Origin: Suillus spraguei
Taxonomy: Eukaryota; Basidiomycota; Agaricomycetes; Boletales; Suillaceae
Length of the DNA stretch: 64,000 bases
Direction: 5' to 3'
NCBI GenBank assembly: GCA_016800925.1
Contig: JABCPU010000002.1
Coordinates: 310,001-374,000 of the forward strand
Below are positions 1 to 12,218 of the stretch, piece by piece. The notes under the pieces are model-generated. The model worked only from the letters and a program-made list of their open reading frames with translations. It had not been told where the DNA came from and did not search any database. The stretch's first letter is position 1, and each line of letters opens with the position of its first letter. Both the position numbers and the translations under genes were made by a program.

Positions 1-903
1 GCCTAATCAAACCAATACCCTTTTGCACATAGTCCATCTTCCCACCGTTAGCTTGTCTACTGCATATCTCAGAAAAATCCATGGATAGTATATCGAGATT
101 ATTTTTGTCAAAGTCCCGAGTTGGTCCCAAGTGTAGGCTGAGACCAACTTGAAGTCGAGCGCATATACACTTATCAGAAAAATACATTTTGAATATCGTG
201 TCCTACATATGGTTAGCTGTATTTGTGATTTGGAAGTAAAATGAGTGCAAGAGGTGAGCTTGAGGTTTGAATTTGAGCGCTTGCTAGTGAGCAGCGGACT
301 GCCGTAGCGTTGCTGCGCCACCTCGCTTAACCATGAAGGTCGTATCACAAATATGAGTGTGTCATCTTGCAGCAAGACGGTATGCTCAACTTTGTGAATG
401 CGGCACAGCTCAACGACTCGTGGCTAGTAAAACGAGCCCGACTTTTACCATGACGACTTGTAGCTACAGCCAAGCTACTTTGCTCGCCTTTGGAGCAGAT
501 AGCTTGTTTCTTCGTGAGGCTGCAAGAATTTCAGAACGGTGTTGCTTCATTAATTTATGACTTACAGCTACATTCATGTGCATGAAAAAAGGCTGTATCG
601 TTTCCCTAGAAACGGTCAACTGCGGCCCACGAGAAGGACGTACTCTGGAGTACGCAGTATAGATGGGGGACAACTGGGAACACAAGAATCCTACGCGCTG
701 TTCTAAACTGCGGTACCTGTTACACGTACGTTTGACTGAGACTCTACTCATCGAAATACCTGGTGCTTATTGATTCTCTCTGTGCTGCGGCGGTGAGTAT
801 TTCCTTTTCCAATTTACACAGGAAGTCGATCATAACTACGGGTTGTCACACGGCCGTCCCTCCAGTGTCCACACCAACATTACAGTAGTACTATCTTTGA
901 TTC
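1..903. other. no gene recognised
   Basis: Short ORFs lie on both strands, but none shows a recognisable domain, a consistent intron chain or a biased composition. The last 150 bp presumably include the promoter of the hydrolase gene that follows. Confidence 0.5.
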
Positions 904-1887
904 ATGTCTACAGACATAAGCACTGAGGACAGATTTCTCCCTCTACGCGATGGGCGTACCCTGGTATACGCAGAAGCAGGAAACCCATCCAGCAAAACTG
1001 TTGTTCTTTACATGCATGGGTTTTTCACTGTTGGGGATGCATCCCAGACATCTCAAGCCCTTCTGAACAAGAATGTTCATTTCATCACGCCCACTCTGCC
1101 TGGATGGGGCAACACGTCACCTCCTCCCCCATCGATACCATTCCGCGACTGCCTCACAAGCGACATGACCGCACTATTGTCCCACCTATATCCAGATTTC
1201 AATGGCCGTAACATCAAACTATACCTTGCAGGGGGCTCGCTCGGCACAGTGTCTGCACAAATATTGTATGGTGCACCGTATGACAAGTTCCCATTCGGTC
1301 GGTGCATATCAGGCATGCTGCTGTTGGGTGCCTTCAGCCCATTTCGGTACCACAAAGATTACGCCAAACACATGACATGGACGCAGTATGTCTCACCTGG
1401 CCCCATCTGGTACTACACACCATTCAACCTTATCAGTCATCTGATCAAACTCGTGCTGTTGAGAAAGTTGGCGACCATAGAAAGCGCAGAGGCAATAATG
1501 CGGGCAACTGTTTTTGACGGCATGGATCAGGCGGAACGGGAGGAGTTTGCGAAGTGGTGTGAGGAATGCGGGATGGTACCAGGGGATTATGTGCGGAAAA
1601 TGGCTCAGAATAGCATGAAGAGCATCTCCAAGTCTTGGGAAGGTTTTATGCTTACACCATCCCTTCTGCACTCAGATTGGGGTTTTCAGCCTGACGCATT
1701 GGACGAGGAACACTCTCGTCCGCCCATCCTACTTACAGCGAGCAATGACGATGACATGACTCCGGTGGCTTACGCACACTATCTTGCTGCTAGTTACAAG
1801 AATGCGCGGATCAAACACCTTGATGGGGGGCATATGAGTACTTTATACCACATGGACGAGGTATGGACAGAATTTTTAGCTGAGTAA
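904..1887 (+). CDS. alpha/beta-hydrolase, single exon
   Basis: The intronless 327-residue protein has the alpha/beta-hydrolase layout. An oxyanion HG is at residues 38-39 (MHGF), the nucleophile elbow GGSLG at 110-114 places the serine at 112, an Asp-rich loop at 282-284 (NDDDM) is the likely acid site, and GGHM puts the catalytic His at about 310. There is no signal peptide or membrane segment, so it is probably cytosolic. The substrate cannot be told from sequence; similar fungal proteins are annotated only as hydrolases (family knowledge). The start is the first ATG of the open frame, and the gene stands alone, converging with the CDT1 gene 205 bp downstream. Confidence 0.85.
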   Translation: MSTDISTEDRFLPLRDGRTLVYAEAGNPSSKTVVLYMHGFFTVGDASQTSQALLNKNVHFITPTLPGWGNTSPPPPSIPFRDCLTSDMTALLSHLYPDFNGRNIKLYLAGGSLGTVSAQILYGAPYDKFPFGRCISGMLLLGAFSPFRYHKDYAKHMTWTQYVSPGPIWYYTPFNLISHLIKLVLLRKLATIESAEAIMRATVFDGMDQAEREEFAKWCEECGMVPGDYVRKMAQNSMKSISKSWEGFMLTPSLLHSDWGFQPDALDEEHSRPPILLTASNDDDMTPVAYAHYLAASYKNARIKHLDGGHMSTLYHMDEVWTEFLAE

Positions 1888-2092
1888 TACTCGATTATAC
1901 CACAACACCGTTCACGAGACATCTCTGGAAGGTTCTTTCCCAAGGAGACAAAGCATGTAATACATCAAGAAGTTATCTATATACATAGCTAGAAGTTAAC
2001 GAAGTGACGGTAGACAAGCAATGTCAATATAGATGTTGGAGGTATCGCACTGATAGGGTTAGAAATAGAGTAAGATGAGCACTGATCTGGAG

Positions 2093-4054
2093 CTAATCCT
2101 GCAGCTCCAGTTCTCTCCGAATAATTTCCCTCACTTCTCTGAGGCCGCCCATTTCACGTTTAACTCGCCTGGGACTTCGCGCGAGTATTTCGGCGCTGTC
2201 AAGTTTCGCACGAGAGCCGGGACTGAGCGGTGGACCTACAGTAGAACTAGATCGAGCGCTTGGACTGGGTGGTGGGACGAGTTTGCTGCCAGCAGGCTTC
2301 TTGGTTGGACTAGGAGGTATCGACTTGTTGACAATGCTAGTATCAGAATCCTGCACTGATGACGTGGGTGGCATCTCAAGCCATTCTTTGCCCGCAATAT
2401 CCAGAGGTCGCAGGAAGAACGGACAAAGCGTCGTGAGTAGTCTGAGAGATTCATTTGCTTCCAAAGCTGACATTGGCACGGGGGACGATTTGACGATCGC
2501 AGCTACCACTTCTGAGGTCGGAAGAGCTTTGCGTTTGCGAATAGTTGGCGTAGAAGTCGGTCCGACTGGAGCCGAGAAGAGCCTGTCAAATAAGAAGTTA
2601 ATAAAAGAAGAGGTTATATGCATGATACTGACATCCAGGCACTCTCGGCAACACCACCTAGGCGACCGAGCAAGCAGCGCCGCCGGATTTCTTCTTGACC
2701 CATTTTCTGGATCTGCTCCCTAGAGAGTTTTCCTCCGATAACTTCCACACTTTTGGCTTTGGTTGGACTGGAGGTGACAGACTTCTGACGAATTCGGTCA
2801 TATAAAGCTTGACGACGAGATGTACTTGGAGTTGAAGGTGCGGTCTCCGCGTTGGGACCGCGTTGATGGACAGGTGTCATAGGCAGAGAATCTGATGCAT
2901 CGCTCTCGCATCTGTGGCGTGCAGGAGTCTTGGGGGTTAGAAGACCGACCAAAAGATCTGCGCGTCTCTGACGCGATGATGGTGTCTGAGGAAATGCAAT
3001 GGAAGATTTAGATGATGATGCAAGGGCTGACTTTGAAGGACTAATGGCAGGAAAGGGGACTGCAAACTCATGTGCGGCGGAAGAACGCTTTACAGGCGAC
3101 TTCGCCGGCGAGGTCGGACTGGATGGAACCATATTCTTAAGAATTGAAGCACCCTTAGGTGAGGCAGAAGCAAGCACTCGAGTCAGCGAGGACGCCTTGA
3201 CTGTGATCACAAGCTCCGGAATATCTGCCAGAGGGACATTTGGCACATCTGGGACATCAGAGTGAAGCTACAAGTGGAGTTAGCATATATATAACGGCAG
3301 TCAAGATCTGGGGGACAAACCTTGACCCAGCGCTCGAGTTTATTTCGAAACTCAGTTCGTCGCTTCTCTGCATCGGCGGTCCACCGAGCTACCGCGGCCA
3401 TGCCACCCCCCATATCTTTATCAATATCGATTTCAACCTCGATACCAATACCATATACAGGTACGCGTTTGCCTACGACCTTGGAATAATGCGTAGTTGG
3501 GCTAATGACCAATCCCATCGCACCTCGTGTCCAGTCCTTGGCAGGAGGCTGTGCAGGGGCATCTAAGAAGGGGTTCTCATCATCAATCGCCTTGTATTTG
3601 CTTGTAAGGTCAGGAAGTGACTTCGCATCCCACTCCCATATCCAGCAAAGCCGCTTGAGATCATCGGTATCGAATTTGGTTGTGAGTCCAGAGTAAGTCA
3701 TGATGGACATGTGATTGAGCACGTTTCGCACTATGCCCGTGTCAGAGGATGGAGACACGGCACATGTTGCAAGTGCATGTGATAATGCATGCTGCAAGGC
3801 TGTTTGAATCGTGTTGAGTCGTGAAAGGTGATGTGGTAAGGAGGTTTGATTTGGTTTGATGCCCTTATGGGCAGAGGCTGGCGGTGTAGGTGGCCTTGAA
3901 ACATGGCGTCTATAAGTATAATAGCACAGTGACGATAGATTAAGCACGCTTACGCAGTTCGAAGCTTTTTCGGAGTGAAGGTCTCGTCGTCTGAACTAAC
4001 AAGTTGACGCTTCTTCCTGGGTGAGACTCCGAGGGATGTGTATAGGTCGGTCAT
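2093..4054 (-). CDS. CDT1: DNA replication licensing factor CDT1
   Basis: Four exons (4054-3954, 3909-3321, 3267-2633, 2582-2093) join in phase to 604 residues. The N-terminus is basic with Ser/Pro motifs. The central part reads as the winged-helix region of fungal Cdt1 ([18 protein letters not shown], then [18 protein letters not shown]). After a low-complexity Ser/Pro linker, a C-terminal winged helix ends with [15 protein letters not shown] and KEWLEMPP. Cdt1 loads the MCM2-7 helicase onto origins with ORC and Cdc6 in G1 (family knowledge). The donor GTCAGT at 2632 is preferred over GTATCA four bases later because only it keeps the MLFS frame. Many SP/TP sites in the linker fit CDK control (inference). 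Confidence 0.88.
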
Positions 4055-5923
4055 GGAGACAGAGAATGTAAGTACAACAAGTAGAGAATATATCAGCTGC
4101 CGGAGCAATAAAGAATGTCGCAAGTGGACAAGAGACGCGAACCAAATGATCGACGACGCGTCCACGTAAGCAATTCCCACGAACGCGTGTAGCGCGTCAG
4201 GTGGTTTTGTCAAGTACATACCACTCCTTTTGTTTGCTCATTTGAATTCTTAGCGTCCTAGACTCTAGTGCATCTGAAGTGTACTAATCAAGGCGAATAT
4301 CAACATGCCGGGCGCCGGCTAGTGAGTTCAATGGTAAGCAATATCATTTCTAGCCAACCGTACCTGAGCTTCTCGTTGCTAGCATCCATTATTTGGATTA
4401 TGCGCCAAATGTCAGGTATGTTTTAACCCAAAGAAATTGACTGAACCAATCCACAGTCAAGTCTCGAGGTCGCAGAGGATACGTTCGTATTTATTATCCA
4501 TGCAAAACTGTTACAAAAGATTACAAACAACAGGTCTCGAGAGAAGCGGCTCCAAGACTGCAATATACAATTTCCAGTCAGCATACGCCAATACGGAGGA
4601 AAAGAACATGACTTTAGAACAAGAACTTTTAGAAGGTTACAGCCTCATGACCTAATCAGCTCTAATATTGCAAATAGAGCTGATATCAGCGAATCGTTCT
4701 CCTCGATTTTGTAACAAGACGACGAGGGTAGCCATCTTCAGCTAGCAACATCTAGAAACTCCGCGGGGCATTTCTGCATTCAATCATGGTACAGCGCAGT
4801 GCTAATTCTAGGAATTACTTTTTGTGGTAGGCGCAGTTCGCTCTCCACATTCGAAAAATCGGATCTCGCTATAATCAGGACTGCATTCGATTGTCTCTGA
4901 CGGGTTTTAGTCAGACAGCCGAACGATTCAGAATGGTTGATTGATATTTGATGCATCAAGGAGACTGCAGAAGGGTTTAATGTCGGTAATTGTTAATTAT
5001 CAAGCAGCATGTATGGGTCGCAAGGCTGATGACTTAATTGAAGTCCATCTTGAGGTCGCAGACATGTGACGTCCCAAATTGGTCATCGTGCGATATCACC
5101 ACAACGGCCACATGAACATTCGAAGAAAGTCTGCGATTAGAGATGCGAAGCAGCCCGCTGGAATGGAGAAGGTAAGAGGGAGTGATAAACTGTGACTGAA
5201 GCACCTGACTGTCCCTCAGGTTCCACCTGAACTTGCAAATGAATTCAGCTTTCTTAAGGTTTTGTACGCTTGTTTACCGTTACCTTGCAGACAAAACAAG
5301 CTAGGTCACCGCCTAGGCCTTCTTTATAGATTATTGATCACTAATGAACCCATGGGAGTCTTTCACAGTACTAGTATATGATATGTCAATTAGAGAACTG
5401 TATCTGTGGATGTTTGCGTCAAGTATGGCTCGTTTTTGTCGATGCCCATAGCCAGTGATCTCGCTTCGTTGTGGTCACATCTTCGGATGCATGACTCGTG
5501 TGCGTTGGCCTAGATGTACGTGCGAACAAGAAGCAAGTTCATGAATGCCTGCATGCAAAGGCGCAAAGTGCCACGAGTGAACCATTTGAGCTTTTTGTTC
5601 CTCAACTTTAGAAGCGAATCTTGATACCACACAGCACATGCATCGCCTTGACCAACATACTACAAAGGCGAGGATCACGTCAAAGGGGTTGAGTTTATAA
5701 ACTGTGGCGCAGCACGATTTCTCTCCTGCCTCACCAGCATGATGAACGCAAACGAAAATCATGGAGTTATCCAGCAGCATGCAATGTCTGTACTCGGTTA
5801 CCTTGCGTCACAGTGAAGTACTGAATGGCAGCCGTGCAGACGAAACACCCTCGAGCACCTTTCTGGTATGCATGCACTTTTGACGCGAAATAGTATTCAT
5901 TCAAACCACAACATGTTCGACAG
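4055..5923. other. intergenic, upstream of first CCCH gene
   Basis: Nothing here is recognised with confidence. A possible spliced peptide around 4437-4655 is basic and hydrophilic but matches no family I know. The 5'-most exons of the CCCH gene, expected by analogy with its paralog, should lie around 5780-5920. An exon ending before a GTATGC donor near 5863 is plausible, but I could not choose a start. Confidence 0.4.
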
Positions 5924-7635
5924 GTGAAATACAGAAATTACTGCAAAACGAAAGCCTCTACGAGAACCGTATTCGAGAACTTTCAACAAATTTGGGTGTT
6001 TTTCAAACAGCATACTCTGCTATGGAAGACCGCCTTCGAAGACAAACCGAAGAGAAAAACGAATTGTTACACGAGTTGAACACCTTAAAAGTGCGTTTAC
6101 CTTTGACCAAGACGACTATTGTTATGACTAGAAACCGCGTTTCAGGGACTAGAAAAAAGAGTTATATGTTTGCTTGACGGCGATGGAATGATCTTCACGC
6201 AGGAATTGATGAGCCAAGGCCAGGAAGGTGGCTTAGCTGCTGCAAGAAAATTGACCGAACGCGTTCGCCAATTCATATCTACCAGTGAAGGATTTGAGCA
6301 GTACCAACTTTGGGTGTATCTCTTCTACAACAAACGCGGTCTTCTAGAGACGTTTGGCCGAGTGGGTCTGACGACGGTTAGAGCCAAGTTTGATGACTTC
6401 ATGATGGGCTTCAATCAAGCTGCCGAGCGATTTATCATGGTCGATGTAGGAGGTAGCAAAGAAGCTGCTGATGCAAAGCTTAAAGGTGAGCTAACTCATG
6501 TGATGATTTGCACGGAGTTGAAGTTATTTCTGGATATCGATATCTAGTCCATCTTGAAGATAACATCCGTCTTCCACATACTTACAAAATATTCTTCGGC
6601 GGTTAAGTTCCACTTCCACTCTCCAAGCGGTCTACTGATTTTTATTAAACAGGATGCCATGACAATGGCTATGTGCACAACCTTCGTTCTGTCGTCACCT
6701 CGAGCCTTGGTCATAAGCTTGTTCTCATGCCTGGTTATTCTGATGTAGCAATTGATATCAGGGCGCTTCAGCTACCTGAGCTCAGAATACCCGAGCTGTT
6801 TATGACAACTAAACTCGTGGCACCGTCTTATAATGTCATTGCGACTGGTCCCCCTCCTGGACTGGCGCCTACTACTCCAAAATTGACCGCAGCGCAGCCT
6901 GCCTGTCCTCCTACTACTCCACCTGGCATCAGCTCTTTTACTGGAGAAGGCCAGGGAGCGGCGGCTCGGCGCGGAAGTCTCCCAAGTTATAAATCAGTGT
7001 TACAAACACCGCTAACAATGTCGACGCGGTATGCCTGCCCAACAATGGAGCCAAGTGAGGGCAGTAGTGATTCCAGCGAAGCAAGCGAGATTCCGCTTCG
7101 CTTGCCGCGAATGACCCCTCCTTCTCCACCGAAGCAGCGACGTATCAATCAACAACTGGTGAGTCGTATTGCCCTTTTATGTCTCTTGACGCTGTCCTGA
7201 CCAATTTACTGTTAGCCACTGTCTAAGCGTATGTTCACTCGGCGTCCATTATAGCTATCTGATATTGATCTTTTCACATAGATGTTCCACCTCCGTGCAC
7301 TTTATTCTACTTGGCACAATGCAGGCACGGTCCGAGTTGCAAATATTCGCACGAGTATATCTTGGAAGCAGAACACTATCAAGAACTGGGAGAGAACGCA
7401 AAGAAGACGCCTTGTAAAGTTACGAACGAAGGTGCACCTTCCCCACTGACAATTTGTTGAGCATAATGCTAACTGTTCGTCAGGCGGAGACTGTCCATTT
7501 GGAGACGAATGTGTTTATGGACATGCGTGCCCGAATGGAACGACTTGTTATTACCTGAAGTTAGGAAAATGCAAATTCATCGCTGGTGAGGCATTCCGTC
7601 ACCCTCCACACGGAACCATTCTCATTTTCGCTTAA
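5924..7635 (+). CDS. CCCH zinc-finger protein, copy 1 (5' and 3' ends unresolved)
   Basis: Exons 5924-6090, 6146-6485, 6548-6601, 6653-7158, 7216-7228, 7282-7431 and 7484-7585 join in phase. The order is a coiled-coil-like segment rich in E, L and K, a globular domain opening with CLLDGDG and containing DVGGSKEAADAK and FFGGCHDNGY, a Pro/Ser-rich linker, then two tandem CCCH fingers: C-X7-C-X5-C-X3-H and C-X8-C-X5-C-X3-H. The layout matches fungal CCCH proteins whose globular domain is, as I recall, catalogued as DUF7923. Three exon lengths (54, 13, 102 nt) are identical in the paralog at 8191-10001, so this is a tandem duplication. The last exon may read through to the stop at 7633-7635, or splice from 7586 to about 7823 and stop at 7842. 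An RNA-binding or RNA-processing role is inferred from the fingers. Confidence 0.75.
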
Positions 7636-8190
7636 GCTGGTATGCACCGCCAACCGAACAACTGAATTAACTGCACCCTCGATTTTATTATGATAAAGTT
7701 TCTTGTTATGACCATTCGAGGCTGTCCTCCCGGAGATGGGTTCGGCCTCGGGAACATCTATTTGTACATATATGCATGCAGTCACGTCTTGACATCAAGG
7801 TTCAGTTTTTGCTAACCTTTAGATCATCGCGGAGGAAAATGAACAACGTAATGCTGATGGAATTTTTCTATTGACGTACTTGAGCACGTACAAGTGATTC
7901 TCAACGAAATGCGCGGCAAATTCACTTGGTTCGCGTGACTTAGCCAAATCAGTTTCGACTTCTTTGAATGACAATATGACCTTCGAGGTGCTCACATCAA
8001 TGATATAATTGCCTTATCTGCGGACTTCTCCCACTGCATGAATTCCGCGATCTAGCCTGATTAACGGCCTAGCCCCTTTACAGGTAAACATCGTGGCTTC
8101 GATGGTTTAAAAGGCTGCCGAATTTTGTTAGCATTCCTGTGTTTCCCTAATATCTAATATCCACTCTGTACCCATCGTTCGCCGACGCAT
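7636..8190. other. spacer between CCCH paralogs
   Basis: No gene is seen. It may contain a short final exon of copy 1 (7823-7842) and the promoter of copy 2. Confidence 0.45.
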
Positions 8191-10001
8191 ATGGCAACGT
8201 CTCCGGTAGCAGAGGTCAGTCAGCAGCTCTGGTAAGTCGCCTCGTGCACCGGTAAAATCTTGGTTTGAAAGATTTTCACAAGGGATGAGACGCTGGGCAG
8301 ACTTCTGAGTGAGTACCTTTATCGTGTCAGGAATAAACTTGTAATCTGATGCAGTTTTGCAGGCCTGTCATCGGCGACAGTTAAACGGAATGCTGACCTC
8401 GAGAATCGCTTAGCTGAACTCGAGGTCGAGCTTGCGGTTTGGAAACAAGCTCATGCGACTGCTATTGAAGGTGCGGACAGGGAGGCTAAGGCTCTCAAAG
8501 GGCGACTGGCTTCCCTGAATTCTCAGGTGGCGTCGATGGAAACCTTCATGGCCAGTGCTAGTCTATTTCCTGCTATAGTGATCGATTGTCTAAATTTATC
8601 CGTAATCTCAAACAGAGTCAGAGTCTACTCGTCCTCTGCGTCATTGATGGGGATGCTTGTATATTTAATGACCTGCTCCTCAGGCAAGGCCACGAAGGTG
8701 GCCGCCAGGCCGCACAACAATTGACGAGGGCTGTCGCGGACTATTTAACCAGCGAGGATGTTCACGTTCTCGGTCGACTGTCATTTTGGGTAACAATTTA
8801 CTTTAACAAGGCCATACTGGCGAGTGTTCTCGAGCGACATAAATTGTGTAGCCCGGAGCAACTTGATGCCTTCATTATGGGTTTCAGCCAGTCTTCGCCT
8901 AGGTTTGTTTTGGTTGATGTCGGATACGGCAAAGACGCCACCTTCACAAAAATTACAGGTTGGCGTGTGCTGATCAACGTCACATCCGTTACTTACGCCC
9001 ATTTAGAATATCTACAAACATACTTGCGCTTCCCTCAAACTCAAAGAATTTTCTTTGCCGGCAAGTCTCGTCAACGCTCATCGCAGTTACAGAAGTTGAC
9101 GTAACACAGGTGGCCAGGAAAATACTTACGCTTTAACTATCGCTGCCCTGCAAAATGATGGACTTTTGGGAAAAGTCGCCTTCTTGGAAGCCTGCCGAGC
9201 GAGCCCTAACTACGCGCAGAAACACCGTTTGCCGATTCTAACTGTGGACACATTGTTTATCAACCAGAGGCTCTCGCCACCATTGAGGACACCACCACCA
9301 TTGAATATGAATGGTCTTAGTCCCACACTGACATCTGGTGGATTACCGACACCGCACTCACCGCCCAGTATGAGTAGTTCCGCGACGGGAAGGCTGGTGG
9401 ACCCGACCCTGGTGAGTGCACCCCTCGTTATGGTTTAATGCTATCGATGCTGATGGCTCCCAGCCCCTTCATAAGCGTGAGTTAAGATTGTGTTGAGTAG
9501 CTGTGGTCAGTGCCTAGACACTCGACATTTTACCGCTTACACAGATTCTCCCCCACCTTGTAATGAATTCTATCTCATGTCCTGCACTAAAGGCGTAAGT
9601 GCGGACCGCGAGTCTTCTTCACCTCGCTGATGAATATTTCGGTATCAGGGGGCTTGTAAATATTCGCATGACTATATCCTGACGCCAGATCAGCTGGCCA
9701 CTCTCGCTGCTAATGCCAAAAAAGCTCCTTGTAATTTCCTGAAAAATGGCATGTTTATTCAACTTGACCTCGATGCCTCATTAAAAATTTGGTCATGTCA
9801 CAGGTCTCCAGTGCCCATACGGCGAGCGGTGCTGCTGGGGTCATGTATGCCCTAACGGTCCGAAGTGTTTCCACCTGAGCAAGGGCAAATGCTGGTTCAA
9901 AGGCGGTTCGTACCAGAACGTCAGATAAACAACTGAGTACTAACTAGAATGTTTTATTTCCAGAAAGCATGCATAATGTTTCACCTCATCTATCACCTTA
10001 G
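8191..10001 (+). CDS. CCCH zinc-finger protein, copy 2
   Basis: Eleven exons (8191-8231, 8283-8308, 8363-8526, 8616-8958, 9007-9060, 9110-9411, 9464-9476, 9545-9594, 9649-9748, 9804-9905, 9964-10001) join in phase to 410 residues. The N-terminus is a coiled coil. The globular domain begins CVIDGDA and continues with DVGYGKDATFTK and FFAGGQENTY. Two CCCH fingers follow with the same spacing as in copy 1 (C-X7-C-X5-C-X3-H; C-X8-C-X5-C-X3-H), and the protein ends GESMHNVS. Relative to copy 1, the acidic AAD is replaced by ATF and CHDNGY by GQENTY, so a metal- or nucleic-acid-binding site may have diverged. Two introns start with GC instead of GT (9061 and 9749); copy 1 has GT at both positions. 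An extra intron splits the first finger. Confidence 0.82.
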
Positions 10002-10624
10002 TCTACCTCGACTCATGTTTGCCTGTTATTGGTTTATCTTATGTGCCACACGGCATGTACCAAGGTTTTGACGTTTTATCGCGTTACCCTGTGCTCTTTA
10101 TGTGCTTACAACATTGTAGTTCATGTGTGGTTTTTACATATTATTGTATGGATCGGATATGGATTATATTTATAGTTTTGGTTCGGAACACGTTACACGA
10201 AGGCAATGCAGCGTTCTCTAGCTCCGCATGCTCTAGAACGTGTATACGTACAGGGGATAATAATTTGTCCGAGTATGGTATGACCCCGAAACCGTGCAAA
10301 GACCCCTAGCACCCCTCACCTACCACCATAGACCCGCTATCCATTAATAATTGGTCTCGTTCATACCGCAATGAAAGCTCTTGAATGACCCATCGAGGCT
10401 CGAAGCTCGAGACTGTCTGTAATCTGATGACTACAGTATGACAATATTCAAACTTACTTTGGATCATCATGTTGAACTAGGCAACAGGCGTGTGAAATCA
10501 GATCAGTAGATAAGTGTCTGGACAAGCTGGCACTGCCAATTACAAAAGGCCCTTGGAAACTTCAACTTACTTGCCACTCATCGGCCTGTTCATCCCCTTC
10601 TAAACCTCGAGTTTCACGTTTGAG
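10002..10624. other. intergenic, no gene seen
   Basis: AT-rich sequence with no supported ORF. The short ORF at 10019-10309 is hydrophobic and has no recognisable features. Confidence 0.5.
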
Positions 10625-11610
10625 ATGTCTTCTGTATGTTTCGAACATATACCTAGATTGCGATCGTTGGCTGATTAGTATGTTACTGTAGAACGACGAT
10701 CAGGATGATTTGAAGCCCTCTGCCACCCCAGGTGGGCCAGCATTGAATGTAGGGCAAACGAAATGAGTGGCTTATTCTATCCTAGGCTACAAGCCAACCG
10801 GCACTATAAAAACAGCAGATGAATACGCCAAACTCGACGCGGAAGATGAGAGCTTGGCACGGTGGAAAGCCAGTCTTGGTATCACGCCTGGAGTATCAGT
10901 TGGGGACCCTACAGGACCAAGAGTACGTTGCTCCCAGTACTGTCTGTTCTCATTCTAATGGGTCATATAGATGACAGTTCTGACCCTAGAGCTTGATTCA
11001 CCCACACTGCCTGCTGGCAAGAAACTTGTATTTAACCTCGATAACACTGCCTTGATCACCGAGATCAAGAAGAATCCAATCATCATCAAGGAGGGCGTAG
11101 AATATAAGTGAGTACTTCGAAGTTGTTCTCCAATGCTATCAGGCTGATAGACACACAGCGTTCGGATCACGTTCAAGGTGAATCACTCAATTATTTCTGT
11201 GAGTAGTCCGTCTTCGTTTTGGCTTGATGAGTCCTAAAAGCTTGTTACGAAGGGTGCACGATACATCCAGGTAGTCAAACGCTCTGGTATCAAAGGTATC
11301 AGTACATTCTCGTCATGATTCAGGTCCTTGATCTTGATCACCTCTATAGTGGACAAGCTAGAGCAAATGCTTGGGTCATACGGTCCCCATCCCCAGGGAG
11401 AATCATACACGAAGAATTTTGATGTAGAAGAATCACCGTCGGGGATGGTGGCACGAACGGGATCGTACCAGGTCAGGAGCCGCGTTATAGACGATGATGG
11501 AGAAGTATACGCAGGTTTGTATTCACAGAAGCTGTGATCAAAATATCTTAAACTGACCTGCCATCTTTTTAGACTGGGAGTGGTCGTTCAAACTTGCCAA
11601 GGAGTGGTGA
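10625..11610 (+). CDS. RDI1: Rho GDP-dissociation inhibitor
   Basis: Eight exons (10625-10633, 10692-10731, 10786-10922, 10971-11107, 11159-11198, 11253-11295, 11350-11514, 11573-11610) give 202 residues, the normal RhoGDI length. The flexible acidic N-terminus is followed by the immunoglobulin-like fold: SLARWKASLG, then VLTLELDSP, IKEGVEYNVRITFKVN, GARYIQVVKRSGIKVDK, the family signature MLGSYGP, and a final DWEWSFKLAKEW. RhoGDI extracts prenylated Rho/Cdc42 GTPases from membranes and holds them GDP-bound in the cytosol (family knowledge). The first coding exon is only three codons long, which gene finders often miss. It is the first of three same-strand housekeeping genes with COQ2 and RPB8. 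Confidence 0.93.
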
Positions 11611-12218
11611 ATGAAGACTTCTCGCCTTGTCGTTTTATGACCTTTGTTGCATTACCCTATGGCATCATTTTGCATATCAGCTCTCGTATCTCCCCGGATG
11701 TGCCTATTTTACTTTTTCGAATAGTCGCCAGTGACTGGCTGCTACCTGACTGAGTTTTCCGCTGAAGAAAATGTTTGGATATAATTGCGGGCTATGGAAA
11801 ATTTGACCGCTTACTAGGCCATAGCGGACTGTGGTGCTCTTTTACGCACTTCTTGGACGATGCTTCACTTTGGTCGATGCATGCTTCCCGATATTACCTG
11901 GACATTGTACTTCGAGCTACTCTGCCAGGAAGATGTCATCTGTCGTGGCAACCAAAATTGGCACGTTGCAAGTATTCATTTGGCAATGGCAGGACGATGT
12001 ATAAGCGCGTGGTCAGCTCAATGGTCAGAAAAGCATTTGATTTACTTACACATTTATTCCATCCGACCATCCACACTATCAGTATCTGTGGGTACCTTTT
12101 ATCTCTGCAATGAGCTGACGAGGACAAGTGACGGCACCCCAGCACACGTCAAACGTGTATATACGTAATACCACATACAATTACGTGCGAGGCGGGAATT
12201 TATGTATTGCGTTGCAGC
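11611..12218. other. intergenic, COQ2 upstream region
   Basis: No gene is recognised; overlapping short ORFs on both strands look random. Confidence 0.5.
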
